Origin: Oegoconia quadripuncta
Taxonomy: Eukaryota; Arthropoda; Insecta; Lepidoptera; Autostichidae
Direction: 5' to 3'
DNA length: 64,000 nucleotides
NCBI GenBank assembly: GCA_949316235.1
Contig: OX438742.1
Location: 33,114,853 to 33,178,852 of the forward strand
How positions within the stretch are numbered: the stretch's first letter is position 1; every line of letters begins with the position of its first letter. Below the pieces are notes generated by a model that was not told the origin of the DNA, made no database searches, and saw only the letters and a program-made list of their open reading frames with translations. Positions 49,125 to 60,010 of this stretch are shown here, one piece after another. A program made the position numbers and the translations under genes.

Positions 49125-49385
49125 AGGAAGCATTGATACCCAGGATGATAGGAGCGTCGGTGGCCCCCAATTCCGGGTTCCAAAAATTTTATTACTTATG
49201 TGCATTTATACGAGTGCTCTTCAACGGGGAAGGAAAACATCGTAGGGAAACCTGCGTTCCTGAGAAATAAAAATTCAAGGGCATGTGAGCCAGGGTGGCG
49301 GACTATGGCCGACACTCCCTCATACGAAGGAAGGCCTATATATCTGCAGTAGGATGTTAATGGGCTGATGATGATAATGATTGAT
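49125..49385 (+). mobile_element. SINE-C copy
   Basis: TGTGCATTTATACGAGTGCT, AACGGGGAAGGAAAACATCG and AACCTGCGTTCCTGAGAAAT, then GAAGGCCTATATATCTGCAG and a GATGATGATAATGAT end, are collinear with 9195-9430. The upstream part (GAGCGTCGGTGGCCCCCAAT, CCGGGTTCC) suggests a decayed tRNA-like head. Confidence 0.7.
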
Positions 49386-50581
49386 GCGTAGCACTTTCTA
49401 TATTTATATTGAAATAAATAGGTTTTCAAATCGCCAGTTACACAAAAATTGTCAAAAAAGCTAAATCGCCTCTCAACTCAAAGTGCGTTTAGTCATAGAA
49501 TTTAAACTTCGTCTGGACTCACTCATAAATTCAAAATCATTGGAATAGAACAAAAAAAGACGCACCAAATTAGTTGCGAAACTTTGAGAACTCGAGAATT
49601 ACTTAACATATAAGTTTTCATATAGAAATAAGTGGAATCTAATGTTATGTAGGCACAAGTATATTTTGATTAGTTTCGGAGGAACACATTGAATTATAAG
49701 AACCAAATAATAGCAGTAAAACGAATACAATGCCTAAGTATTACTTAAAAAAAGAAGTCTAAGTATGAAACACTTTTACTTTTTTAAGAGCCAAACAAGC
49801 TGCGCGTTCAACTTTAAACAAACTGTTCTTGATTAGAGCGGAGAGGTTGTAAATTTTGTTATTAGTAATCGGTCGTATAAATTCGCCTACCCATACCTTG
49901 TCATTCGAGGAGTTTATGTTTTAATGATTTATCTTTCTATATAAATACGCAATATAAAATTTGCTACTTTATTTGTGTGTTTTTTGTTTATTAAGGATAC
50001 AGACAGTCGTTGACAAGTTATATGCCAGAATTCAATATCGACTAGAAAATGTCTATTCAAACAGTTTAAAAATAAACTAAAAAACCCACGAAAGACAATT
50101 TTAGCATTGAAAGAATAATAATAAATATTCATTATAATAAAGATTAATTTTTGAGTACACAGGTGCTAATCAGACAGAATCCTTATTTTACTTAATACTC
50201 TTTTCTAGAAAATATTACATTCCAATTAAAAGTATGCATTTATATTTTTTAATTAACTAAAAGCTCAGGATTTCAAAGTTTCATGATCAATGATCAAATA
50301 TTCTATAGCGAAGGGCGAATCGTAATAATTATTTCACGATTTTATCATGTGCTCGATTATTTTATTTATAGTCAGCCACTAGACGTTCCCACTGTGAGGC
50401 CGAAGCGAGGGGAGGGTTACTGATAGTGAAGGAAATCTGCGATGATTTATTTAGCGATAAACAATACCATCATGAAGATAGTTTAATAAAACACTTTAAG
50501 CAGGCAGCGAAGTGTGAAAGAGAGGTTATGATGTTATAAAAAAATTATATTATTTTCCTCTTTCTTCTTCTAATCTGATCA
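49386..50581. other. Gene-free stretch
   Basis: No gene or assigned repeat. Confidence 0.4.
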
Positions 50582-50880
50582 TACTCATCAATACCATCAG
50601 CGTGTTTGGATCCTACTAGCACAAAAACTATAATTTCAAATTTGAAATTATTGTATCGATAAACAAATGCAAACGTTGATAGAGATATTAAGATATTTAC
50701 AATGATAGTTTTTGTGCTTGTGTAGGAAAAATTGTCATTCTTTAATATTTGGTTAAGAATGATAAATAAGATACTTAGAATGATAGTTTTTACGCTAGTG
50801 GGATTCCAAACAGGCTGAAGGTATTGATGAGTCGATATCTTTATCAACGTTTCCATTTGTTTATCGATACAATAATCTCA
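50582..50880. repeat. Interleaved inverted and direct repeat complex
   Basis: Block A (50582-50633, with CATCAATACCATCAGCGTGT) is inverted at about 50778-50831. Block B (about 50645-50693, with GTATCGATAAACAAATG) is inverted at about 50834-50876. A partial third copy of the end of A (AATGATAGTTTTTGTGCTTG, about 50700-50719) lies between them in the same direction as the 50778 copy. The pattern A, B, partial A', A', B' is more complex than one hairpin. No gene is evident, and the minus-strand frame across it is repetitive. Confidence 0.7.
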
Positions 50881-52799
50881 ACACTACCATTCAACAGTAT
50901 GTGTGGGCTTTGCGTGTAAGTTTCATATCATCTATTTTTATCGAGACATTCTCCCATACACAGGGCCACGTTTCACAAATGAAATGTGCCCCTTTGTTAT
51001 GATGTTACAGTCATTTTAAGTTTCTATTTTACTCCCTCGACCCTTTTTTAGGGTAAATATGAAAGAGATATTCATTGTTGTCAACTTTGTTCGGTATACT
51101 TTGATGAAGGAACTTTATGGTTGTTACACACCAAAAAGTTACCTTAATTAGTTATTCAGAAACCGTTTATATATGTGTATTTGATTTAGCGGAGCGTATA
51201 CGTAATTTCAACAACCTTTTTAGCATACAGACAATATGCACGATTGGTCAAGTTGCGTTGCAAGAAAGATACTTATGAGGATTCGTTGTATTCTATTTCA
51301 TGTTCCGACGCAGATGCCAACCTCTAATAAATGATGTGACGACAAGAGATGACATAAGGGGTCAGCGTTACTCAAACTGATAAGGGTCGGTCAGTACCTA
51401 ATGCTATTTTGTAATTTGTACCTTAATTACTCTTGTGATTAATGTTCCCGAGATCAGTTGGTGTATAGGAATTATATTAAGTGATTAAAGGATAATGGGC
51501 AACCAGTAATTTACTATTAGTATGTCATATAAACTACGTCATGCCATGTAAACATTTACTAAATACTAAGCAGAATTACTTTACTTACAAAATTTATACT
51601 TATTACACTCTAGAGAGAGCGCATTCGCGAACAAGGGAATCGAAATCTTAGATTACTTTTTATTATCGGGACATTATACAAATACAAAGGAAACATAGCT
51701 TTATTGCAGACCCCTTTCTAACAAATTAACTTTGCCATAAACATCAATTAAAACCAATGACTAAATAGACCCAGTTTTACAAGTGACTGTTTCCTAGTTC
51801 AATGTGTCCGTTTCCTTTACTGTTACCCTTTTCAATTAATAGTATAATGAGGCGAGTTATAAAATAAGCACTTCATTGTTTTAAATTTTGTTTATGTAAT
51901 AAGACAAAAATTAAGCAGGACTGCAAACTCCGTTATTTGTTTCATTTAAAAAGAAAACCTGTAGAAAGAACTTGGTTTACGCGATGCATGTTCCATTTCA
52001 TATCTTATCATTGCGTTCTGCTCGGCTTTTGAAAGATTATATTGTAGAAAATCTTTTTGTTAACTATACAACAAATTCTAACCCATAACACCCATCACTT
52101 TGCGTGCACTACCAGACACTGTCAATTGCATCCATTAGAAATTCAAGCTACTGGTTGTTAAGCCGTCTCGAATTCCTATAGTAATTGCCTTACCACACAT
52201 ATCTTGCGTGAGCGCAGTACTTAATCCATCCAGCGTTCTATAGCGGAAAACATGTCCAATAATAAGTGGTTGTTCCCACAATCATGCCGCGTGAAATCGC
52301 GTGTTGAGACACAGAATGTTGTCCGGATCACTTTCTTACCATCGATGGTAGTGTAACTACTGTCAATTGTAAAGACCCCTTTCTCAATTCAATCAATTTC
52401 ACCGTAAACATTCGCGAAATGGTCGAGTCTATCGACACGTTAAGTCGATCAATCGAGAGTGAAAAGTTTTATTCCCTAAAGCTAATCGATACAGGCACCG
52501 CTATACTGTGAATTATCGATAGTAGAAAGGCATTCGCATCACTAACACAAGTTGTATTGATATGTACATACGATTGATTCGATTGCGATTGACGGCTCCT
52601 GAATCTATCGTTTACTGTTACGACAAAGTAAATTGCAGCTAATTTGTTATCTTTCAACATATAGGTAAATGTTTTTGTATATTTACGGCCTAAGTAATCA
52701 TCATTCCTATCCACAGTTATCATACCAAGTATCTTCTAATTGCAAAACAATTTGTGCTTTTTAATAAAAAAAATCTAATCAAATCGGGTTTATCTAAAT
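50881..52799. other. Gene-free stretch
   Basis: No gene or assigned repeat. Confidence 0.4.
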
Positions 52800-53056
52800 G
52801 ACATATATAGGGTTCACAATACGAATGTCGCGAGTTCGATTCCCTGTATAGCACGTATTTGTCTACCTTACCTAATCGATTTGACTGGAGGTAGGGCATG
52901 TTTAAGATATCCGCCTGGCGCATTTTATCTAAGTCTACCACCATAGGTAGCAATATCTCTTTATTGTTGTTTATTGAGAAGAGATCCATGCAGTCTCTCG
53001 GGGGTTCCGGGTGAGTGCGCTTTCACCTTCGACCTCATCTTCGCTTAACATCAGAT
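52800..53056 (+). mobile_element. SINE-B copy, 3'-truncated
   Basis: The head has TTCACAATACGAATGTCGCG and AGTTCGATTCCC (B box). The body has AGGTAGGGCATGTTTAAGAT and ATCCGCCTGGCGCATTTTAT. The tail has GAGTGCGCTTTCACCTTCGA, then CTCATCTTCGCTTAACATCA, and stops there, without the GTGTGATTGAGG and poly-A end. The A-box end is weak. Confidence 0.7.
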
Positions 53057-54371
53057 TGGCTATTACGTAACTCTACGCTTGTCACTATCGATTACGTTCT
53101 GACATGTAATTGGTTGACAGAATTCTCGATCGGCAATTTGAGGATTTCTCATTGGTTAGCGTTGTCCGCGATAATAACGATAAAGTTAAGTAAGAGTAAG
53201 TAAGTTAAGTAAGTACATTCCTGTCCTTGGTAACTATATTTATCATAATGTTGCCTACTTGTACACATGCATGCCTTTTTCATATGAGTAAATGAAAGAA
53301 ATATTCAAGATATGTTAAACTTCTAAATATGATCAAAGACTGTAGCAAACTTAGTTGATTCGGCTCTTCCTGAGATGAGAAACATGATGATGAGATTTTA
53401 ATTTCCGATAAAGTTGAAGTTCATAATTATTTGTACATGGATAGCGTACCTATCAGTGATACCATAAAAATGTTTTCTAATAAATCGGACGTTTGCTCTA
53501 AATAAGCTGTAATTTTAATCTAAATATAAAAAGTTAATAATTGAACCCCTCGTCATTCTAATATGCAATATAGCATTTAACTTAACAATTATTTTGTCAA
53601 TATTGGTTAGGATCCGCTGCAGTGGAACATCTGCTCTTAAATTGACTTTTAGTAAATACAGTAATAAAAAATTAATATAAATCGTTATAATGGTATAATA
53701 AAAATACAAAACCAATTGACTTGTTTTTAATCCAATCTCTTTCCGTTATTATTATGAATATAAGAAAAGATCATTATAGCAAGGAGTCTAAAAGATATAA
53801 ATGTATAGATCTACATAATTTAATAAGATATGCGAATAATTCAAGGCCGGAGTTGAAGGCTGCGTTAGCAAATTATACCTCAATACCCCAATCAGTAAGC
53901 ACGAATTTGGGGTAGGTAGTCTGTATCTCTGTATCAAAGACTTGTCTGCTCTGATTAATATTACCTACCTACGTACAATCGTATCAAGGAGACACTTATT
54001 ATAATTTGTTATTGAATTTATTTCGTCTAGACTTATCATTTAGATGCCGAATTAGATGGGATGATGGAAGTTTTGTTATCGAATGAGACAACAGGACTGC
54101 GCGTCTGGTATTTTGGATTTATCATATTGACATGAACTGCATAACAATCCCGGAACCAGTACAAATCTTAACGACAGTTTTAATTTTTCAGCTGAAACGT
54201 TTAGACTGTATTTTATAACACATAATAGAGGTGAGTTCGAGTCGAGTATAATGTCAGCTCTTCATTCGTAGGAAACCCGTTATGAAGTGTCCATGAGTGA
54301 TCTTACTAAATAATACCCAATGTCTACGTAAAGAGCTTTTTATATGATAACGTAGCAGAAATAGTTGTTTA
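53057..54371. other. Gene-free stretch
   Basis: No gene. A short (AAGT)n-like tract lies at 53185-53213. Confidence 0.4.
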
Positions 54372-54530
54372 TAGGCAGACACTAAAACGCCTGAACCGAT
54401 TTCGATGGATTTTTTTACAGAGATAGATTATGATAATGCGTATAAAGGGCACCTACCAAGTTTTACCCGAAAAAAAGTAATTCCTGTAATAAACGAATGC
54501 CACCCGAGCGAAATCGCGTCCGGATGCTAG
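54372..54530 (+). mobile_element. Helitron 3' end fragment
   Basis: CTGAACCGATTTCGATGGAT, AGAGATAGATTATGATAATG and CGAGCGAAATCGCGTCCGGA lead to a CTAG end followed by T (54531). This matches the 3' half of lepidopteran Helitrons. The TC 5' end is not clear. Confidence 0.65.
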
Positions 54531-54531
54531 T

Positions 54532-55086
54532 TTACTAATAACATAGGTAGACTTGATTATTCGAATGACAGCCGATTGCGATCTCGAATCGGAAGCCGAT
54601 TGTATCGACATCGCGTTCGAATGTCGAAGCCGAGAAACTGTCGCGTCGATTGCTATCGGTTTTGGCTTTGTTGTCGCTTTGTGAAGCGTTATGCTATCAA
54701 AATTGTTTTTTTAATGAGTGCTTGTTATATACGAATGTGTATCTATAACTTTAGCAAAAAACAGGTAAGGTAACATGCCCAATACTCAGCCTCTTAAGAG
54801 GGGTTATATCTGTATGACATGAAGTTGTTGTTTCTGGAATGGATTTGCATCGATTCACTAAGAAGAAGATGCAAGTTACTTTTTAAAAAGGAGTTATAAA
54901 AGCACTTTAAATACGAGGACATGGTTCCTTTGAAAGAAATTCCATACTCAAAAAATCAACACCTACCGAACGTAAACTGCACTATATAAGAAGCCTACCA
55001 TTATCTCTCACGTAACATGTTGATTTACAAATTTGTTTGTATCTCTACCAATAATAATACTGAGGTAACAGAATTTTCATGATACA
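54532..55086. other. Gene-free stretch
   Basis: No gene or assigned repeat. Confidence 0.4.
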
Positions 55087-55425
55087 TAAGCACATCATCA
55101 GCCTTTATCCCACTGATGGGTCACGACCTCCTCTCACTCTGACACGGTATACCGTAATCCACCACGTGGGCCTAATGCGAGTTGGAGGATTTGTGTCAGA
55201 TTAGTGGCTACCTTATCAATTGCAAACAATCGATAAAGATTCCGATTCCGTGGGCACATGCTTAAAAATAAATTTAGGCTAAAATTTGGCTGCTTTCGTC
55301 ATATAAACATGTGCCAATCGAATTGGCATCAATTGTTTCATGTGCCCTCCGAAGTACGAAGACACTTGTAAAAAAATTCCATTAGCGGTCATTCATCCAA
55401 AGACAGACAAGAGTGCTGAAGCAAA
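55087..55425 (-). mobile_element. SINE-5S, longest copy
   Basis: On the plus strand the reversed tail comes first: CATCATCAGCCTTTATCCCA, CTGATGGGTCACGACC and TCCTCTCACTC. The body has GTTGGAGGATTTGTGTCAGA and GATTCCGTGGGCACATGC, then CATGTGCCCTCCGAAGTACG and AAGACACTTGTAAAAAA. The reversed 5S-like head comes last: GCGGTCATTCATCCAAAGAC, then AGACAAGAGTGCTGAAGCA. This copy fixes the order head, body, tail on the minus strand. Confidence 0.72.
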
Positions 55426-55495
55426 TAAATATATTTCTATCACAATCTATTCGGAAATCACATAACTTTACCGCTGATAGGTTGGTATTTTATAA

Positions 55496-55838
55496 GAGTA
55501 GTTTTCTCCCCGCGGCTTCGCCCGCGTGCGTTTATTTTATTTCGGACTCATCTAATCTTATCTCATCTCTACTTTTCCAGATCCTAGGCCACCTGTCTAC
55601 TAAATTTCAACAGGATTAGTTCACATTCAGTCATGAAAGGTAACAAAACATAAGGAATGCAATAAATGATTTGAGTTTGAGTTTGAGTTACAAATATATG
55701 TTATCTTAAAGTAGCCCATGTATTTCTCCAAGTCCCAGGTTATATCCCAACGAAATAGGATCAGTTCAGAGGTTTAGTAGAAAAAAGGTAACAAATAGAC
55801 AGACCGAGTTACTTTCGCATGTATAATGTTCACCTTTG
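55496..55838 (-). mobile_element. Helitron-like element, minus strand, decayed
   Basis: Read on the minus strand it begins near ATTATACATGCGAAAGTAAC, then TCTGTCTATTTGTTACC and CTGAACTGATCCTATTTCGT. It ends with CACGCGGGCGAAGCCGCGGG and AAACTACT in place of CTAGT. The middle (about 55525-55690) is diverged, with a short GAGTTT run. Confidence 0.62.
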
Positions 55839-57058
55839 ACATTTTAACTATATAAAGACCCAATCCTTTCCTTTCCGTGAATGTCGTAGAAAACTACTAA
55901 GGGAGTTATGAAATTGAAGAGGGACCAGTGATGAATAATACGGACTTATAATATGTGATATAAAAGGGATTGTTGCACAAAATCGATGAAGGCCTCTGCA
56001 CTATGCTTGAAGACTTCAGTCGAGTTTTCCAACAAAATATCGGCCTTATAAGATGAACATGAGCAAAACGAAAATTATTACCATTGCCCGTGTTGTGTGT
56101 AGATACTAGTAGGTCTACCTCGGACAAGAGAATCAATTAGATAAGTCCAACTGCGAGAAAGAGACCAATCGTCGAATCCAGCTCGGATGGGCTTGCGTTT
56201 GGGAAAATGTGCAACGTGTTTTCGTGCAAAATACCTCACTCTTCCTAACCAAATTAATTCTGTAAATAATTTTTCAGTGCAGACATACAGACACGCATAG
56301 GCATAGTAGGAGATATTATTGTCGTTATCGATATTTCGGTCCACTAATAACAAAGCTCCGTCGCACATCTTTCTGCGATATTTAGCTCGGTTGTTTATCG
56401 GCAAAATCTGCGCGTGCACATCGTTAGGCGGTAAAAGTTGATCACAATCTCGGGTCGCGTGTGTGGATGATTTGTAGTATTCGCCTGACTTTCCTTTATT
56501 TTAGAAGTGGCATATTGTGTGACTGATTTTCTAGCTTAACTATGTTTGTTGGCTCAGATTTAAATATCAATTAATGCTTTCTCCGAGACAAGAGCGATGA
56601 ATATGGAGCGAGCTAGCGGATGGATTTCAATAGCTCCGTTATAAAAACTTTTAACTTAAAAGCTTACTTATTGTATACCAACTACTTACTTATACATTTT
56701 TTATAGTTTTCGGTGTAACAATAGCTGTGGTTTCAATGCCGTCTACGGTCACGGAAGATCAGCGCTGCAGGAGCCTCGCTACTGTTGGTTATGCTGAGTG
56801 GTTAGGGGTATCATCAAAAAAGGTATTTATTGATAACTTTTGGATTTATATCATCAAAATAAACTACTTACCTTCTTCGGCCATGTGCCCATCTTTTCAA
56901 GTGATAGTATAGTGAGCATATTATTTAGGTATCGAAAGAGATCGCATTATTAATGCTGGTCTCCCAAAGAAACCTGCAATATGTATGTAGAGCTAAGTCA
57001 ATATATCTGAGCTTTTATAGATCATTGTTTAAAAAACTGATACGTAACATTGGATATA
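55839..57058. other. Gene-free stretch
   Basis: No supported gene. A 113-codon minus-strand frame (56078-56419) has no recognisable domain. Confidence 0.35.
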
Positions 57059-57300
57059 CAGAGTGAATTTTTCAAAAAAGTGCATGGCCAATCCAAAACT
57101 ATATGAGGAACAGCGAAAAGTACTCCGAAAGAGTCTCGGGCCCGTTTTTGATGTAAGCTATAATTACATCGTTGGAAGCAAAGACAATATTCCCAGCCAG
57201 AAATCGAACCTGTTAATTTTGAAAAGTAAAACACACTGGATTTAAAATTATTACACCATTCGATTGTGTCGCTAAGCTGTCAAATACGATTATTTTAAAT
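57059..57300 (+). mobile_element. Transposon terminal fragment with B-box-like motif (family M3, copy 1)
   Basis: After TA at 57057-57058 it reads CAGAGTGAATTTTTCAAAAA, GGCCAATCCAAAACTATATG and TCGGGCCCGTTTTTGATG. On the minus strand at 57200-57210 it carries GGTTCGATTTC, one base off the B-box consensus. The arrangement parallels the terminal repeat of the complete transposon at 5484. No matching inverted end is visible. Copy 2 begins at 57723. Confidence 0.6.
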
Positions 57301-57720
57301 TGAAACATATTTACGACATGTATTCATGCTCGTTTGCCGCCCTCTCATATAAAAAAAAATGTTCCGGTACTGTTCAGAGTCCAGACAACACGTTACCCTC
57401 CGTTACGTATGAAATAATTTTTCACAATGAGTTTAGAGCCAATGCACATAATTTTTTTTAAAACCAACAGTTGTTTTACTATTACAATACCTATTATAGT
57501 ATCCCCATCGTCGACATCACTAATTAACGAAAATTTTGAAAATTATAATGTCATACCAGGTAATTGACATAAAATATTAAATATCTTCAAACTGGCTGAC
57601 TAAGAACCTTTGCCCTAGTTTACTTTGAAATATGAAAAAAAACGCACGGAAATTGGACCGCGCTTTAATAAAACACGTCCGGATAAAGACTATAGATTCA
57701 CAAACAACGCGGTGAATATG
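57301..57720. other. Spacer between two M3 fragments
   Basis: No gene. This stretch could be internal DNA of a decayed transposon or plain flank. No transposase motif was seen. Confidence 0.35.
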
Positions 57721-57722
57721 TA

Positions 57723-57880
57723 CAGGGTGAATATTTCAAATGGGTGTGCATGTCCAAATCCGAAACTATGAGGAATAGCGAATAGTACTACTCAAAGGAT
57801 TCTTGGGCCCGATTTTGATGAAAATTAAAACTGCATCATTGGATTTTTGATAAAAATACTCACACTGGATTGCTCTTGTT
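57723..57880 (+). mobile_element. M3 terminal fragment, copy 2
   Basis: After TA at 57721-57722 it reads CAGGGTGAATATTTCAAATG, GTCCAAATCCGAAACTATGA and TCTTGGGCCCGATTTTGATG, collinear with copy 1 in the same orientation. The B-box-like part is not preserved. Confidence 0.6.
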
Positions 57881-58407
57881 TAAATGAACTCTTTCCTTAA
57901 GTTTGCCACTTGTCATTACTTCCCAGAATTCGTTCCTTGTTAATCATATGTACCAGTTCCTGCGATTTTCAAAGCTATATCCAAATTTGTTTTTTATTTG
58001 GAAAATGGAATATTATTTCAAGGTTTCACATGAAATATTTTTTAATTTCTGGGGTAAATCACATAATAAAAAAAAATTAACAGAGCTGTTTTCATGTGCT
58101 TCCCATAATCATTTCTTAGATTCGCTGAAACTTTTATGAAGCGGTTACTTTTAAAAATTACCGCTGTCTATACTTAACTTAATGTTATCCGATAATACAC
58201 ACAAAGTTTAGCTATTTGGATTTGCCGTACCCAAAAAAAAAAAAAAAATGTTTGTATGGAGAAAACAGTCTTAATGAAATTCTTCATACAAAACGCTAAT
58301 TTCATAGGTAAGGACCTAATAATATCGTGCAGGGCAAAAGAAGCTATGGGCATCAAAATTTCAAGTCCTGACAGTGCCCATGCAAACTGCATTACGCACC
58401 GGCTTGA
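57881..58407. other. Gene-free stretch
   Basis: No gene. A poly-A run lies at about 58233-58248. Confidence 0.4.
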
Positions 58408-58571
58408 TTTTCTTCATCAACAGCCTTACACGTGTCTACTATTGGGGCACAGTCCCCGCTCACAGGGAGAGGGTATGGACCATAATCCACCCAAGGCCCA
58501 GTGGATTTCGGTCAGACTAGCGACTATCTGACAATCAGTGTTGTAAAGCTTTCTCTGTAGTCCACCGACTT
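58408..58571 (-). mobile_element. SINE-5S tail and body, split by SINE-A
   Basis: CATCAACAGCCTTACACGTG, TCTACTATTGGGGCACAG and GTGGATTTCGGTCAGACTAG match the SINE-5S tail and body. The older sequence is interrupted at 58571 by a SINE-A insertion and seems to resume at 58862. Confidence 0.7.
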
Positions 58572-58849
58572 TTTTTTTTTATTTTTTTTTTTAGACACAC
58601 ACAGCGCCATCTAGTTCCACAGTAAGCAACTATAGGCTTGTGTTGTGGATACCAGATGGTTGATATACTACATAAATACATTTTTTTTTTGTGAATAAAT
58701 TCTACTTATTATAAATGAAAACATCCATAACTCGGGTACAAATGTCCGTATTCATCACACAAACATATGGATACTAGCGGGATTCGAACCCGCAACCTTT
58801 TGGTATAGTGGCCAGAGTTGCTAACCACTACACCAAACAGGTCGTCCTC
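58572..58849 (-). mobile_element. SINE-A, best copy, with 12-bp target duplication
   Basis: On the minus strand this is a complete SINE-A. The head is GACGACCTGTTTGGTGTAGT with GTTGCGGGTTCGAATCCCGC as B box. The body has ATGAATACGGACATTTGTAC and CCGAGTTATGGATG. The tail has CAACCATCTGGTATCCACAA and GGAACTAGATGGCGC and ends in a poly-A (poly-T on the plus strand). The flanks GTCCACCGACTT (58560-58571) and GTCAACCGACTT (58850-58861) differ at one base and are a target-site duplication, typical of LINE-driven insertion. Confidence 0.88.
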
Positions 58850-58861
58850 GTCAACCGACTT

Positions 58862-58915
58862 GTTTTAACGATTGCCTTCAACAGCCGAATAGCGAATGCG
58901 GCTACGCCACGAGTG
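58862..58915 (-). mobile_element. Possible continuation of the split SINE-5S
   Basis: CTTCAACAGCCGAATAGCGA follows the insertion site. It vaguely resembles sequence beside the head at 40310-40345 (CTTCAACAGC, GCATTCGCTATTCC). No clear 5S match is present. Confidence 0.35.
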
Positions 58916-58977
58916 CACGAGTGATTTTCTTTGCACGATGATGAGGGTATACTTTTAGTTGCAGCTGACTGCGTACA

Positions 58978-59009
58978 GTTCAATAAGCACTTGTAAGTGC
59001 TTATTGAAC
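58978..59009. repeat. Perfect foldback, 15-bp arms
   Basis: GTTCAATAAGCACTT, then GT, then AAGTGCTTATTGAAC form a perfect inverted repeat of 32 bp with a two-base loop. It is unrelated to the flanking SINE sequences. Function is unknown. Confidence 0.9.
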
Positions 59010-59191
59010 AAACAAGACTCTCTTTCTTGTCCCTCGGTTGTGGCTTAGTAGTGATACTGTGGGATTAAAAAATAAATGTTTGAATTCAAATTCACCAAAA
59101 ACGTTCTTCTAATAATAGAATATACAACGCTTTGGCTCTCTATTCAGGGTGTTAGTAAACTGTATCGAATATAGAAAAAGGGTAATGTTGC

Positions 59192-59510
59192 TAATAACCA
59201 CCGCCGTGGGTCAATATAAATAATATAGGGCGTACGAATAAGAATTTGCGGGTTCGATCAACAGCGGGATGTCCGCCTGTCTAGCTACCCCCATCTTATC
59301 TAATTGTGCTGCCAAACAGCAATGTTTTTAGCATTGTTGTGTTCCGGTTGTCAGACATAAGATGGAGTTACCAGGTGAGTACGCTTCCACCCTCGGCCTC
59401 ATCTTCGCTGTTGTATTTTGTATTTTTAAGTTGTATTTTTATTGTACATTCGCTTAAAATCAGGTGTGATTGAGAGCAAGTACCAACCCGTTGTGCATAA
59501 AAAAAAACAT
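59192..59510 (+). mobile_element. SINE-B, near full length
   Basis: The head has CACCGCCGTGGGTCAATATA and TTGCGGGTTCGATCAAC (B box). The body has GTCCGCCTGTCTAGCTACCC, GCAATGTTTTTAGCATTGTT and GTGTTCCGGTTGTCAGA. The tail has ACGCTTCCACCCTCGGCCTC, AATCAGGTGTGATTGAGAGC and CCGTTGTGCATA plus poly-A. A small insertion (about 59411-59450) interrupts the tail. Confidence 0.8.
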
Positions 59511-59817
59511 CATGGATTAATGATCATACAATGTTGAGTTATGTATGAGTATCACATCTAAACACATCAGCCTATAGAAGTATGTTGTTGAACATAAGGA
59601 GGACTTGCCCTGTACGATTGACGATCGCAAATTTTTTGGAGCTCCGCGCCAATTACGCTTCTTCCCTCTGGTCTATTCTGTCATGCTGTTAGTATCTGAA
59701 TCTAATTGTGCAGAGGGAGATGTGCAAGGACGTTAGTCGCTTTTACAAGAATGTTGTTACAACACGTGTCATACGCGACCTTACTGTTGGTGGTATACGT
59801 ACAGGTATGTACCGTTT
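59511..59817. other. Gene-free stretch
   Basis: No gene or assigned repeat. Confidence 0.4.
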
Positions 59818-60010
59818 AACGTTCCGTACCAAAAAATTAAAAAAGAAACCATAAGTTGTCGCTTTGGTATAAATCGGTCTGTCCGTCACAGTGAATTATT
59901 TCGGTAACCGTGAAAGCCGTCGCAAGAAACTTTTAATATTTTAAGCGAAGCCTAAAAATGGGACCGCAAATGATGAGTGAAAAATTCTAAAGTATAGTTT
60001 TATAGGTCAT
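59818..60010 (+). repeat. 'ttccgta' repeat, 5' fragment
   Basis: AACGTTCCGTACCAAAAAAT, then CGGTCTGTCCGTCACAGTG and CGGTAACCGTGAAAGCCGTC, resemble the opening of the copy at 28966. Confidence 0.45.

Noticed and set aside
50545..50856. 103-codon frame rich in Ile/Leu, possibly a membrane protein
   Set aside because: It lies across the interleaved inverted repeat and is itself repetitive, so it follows from the repeat structure.
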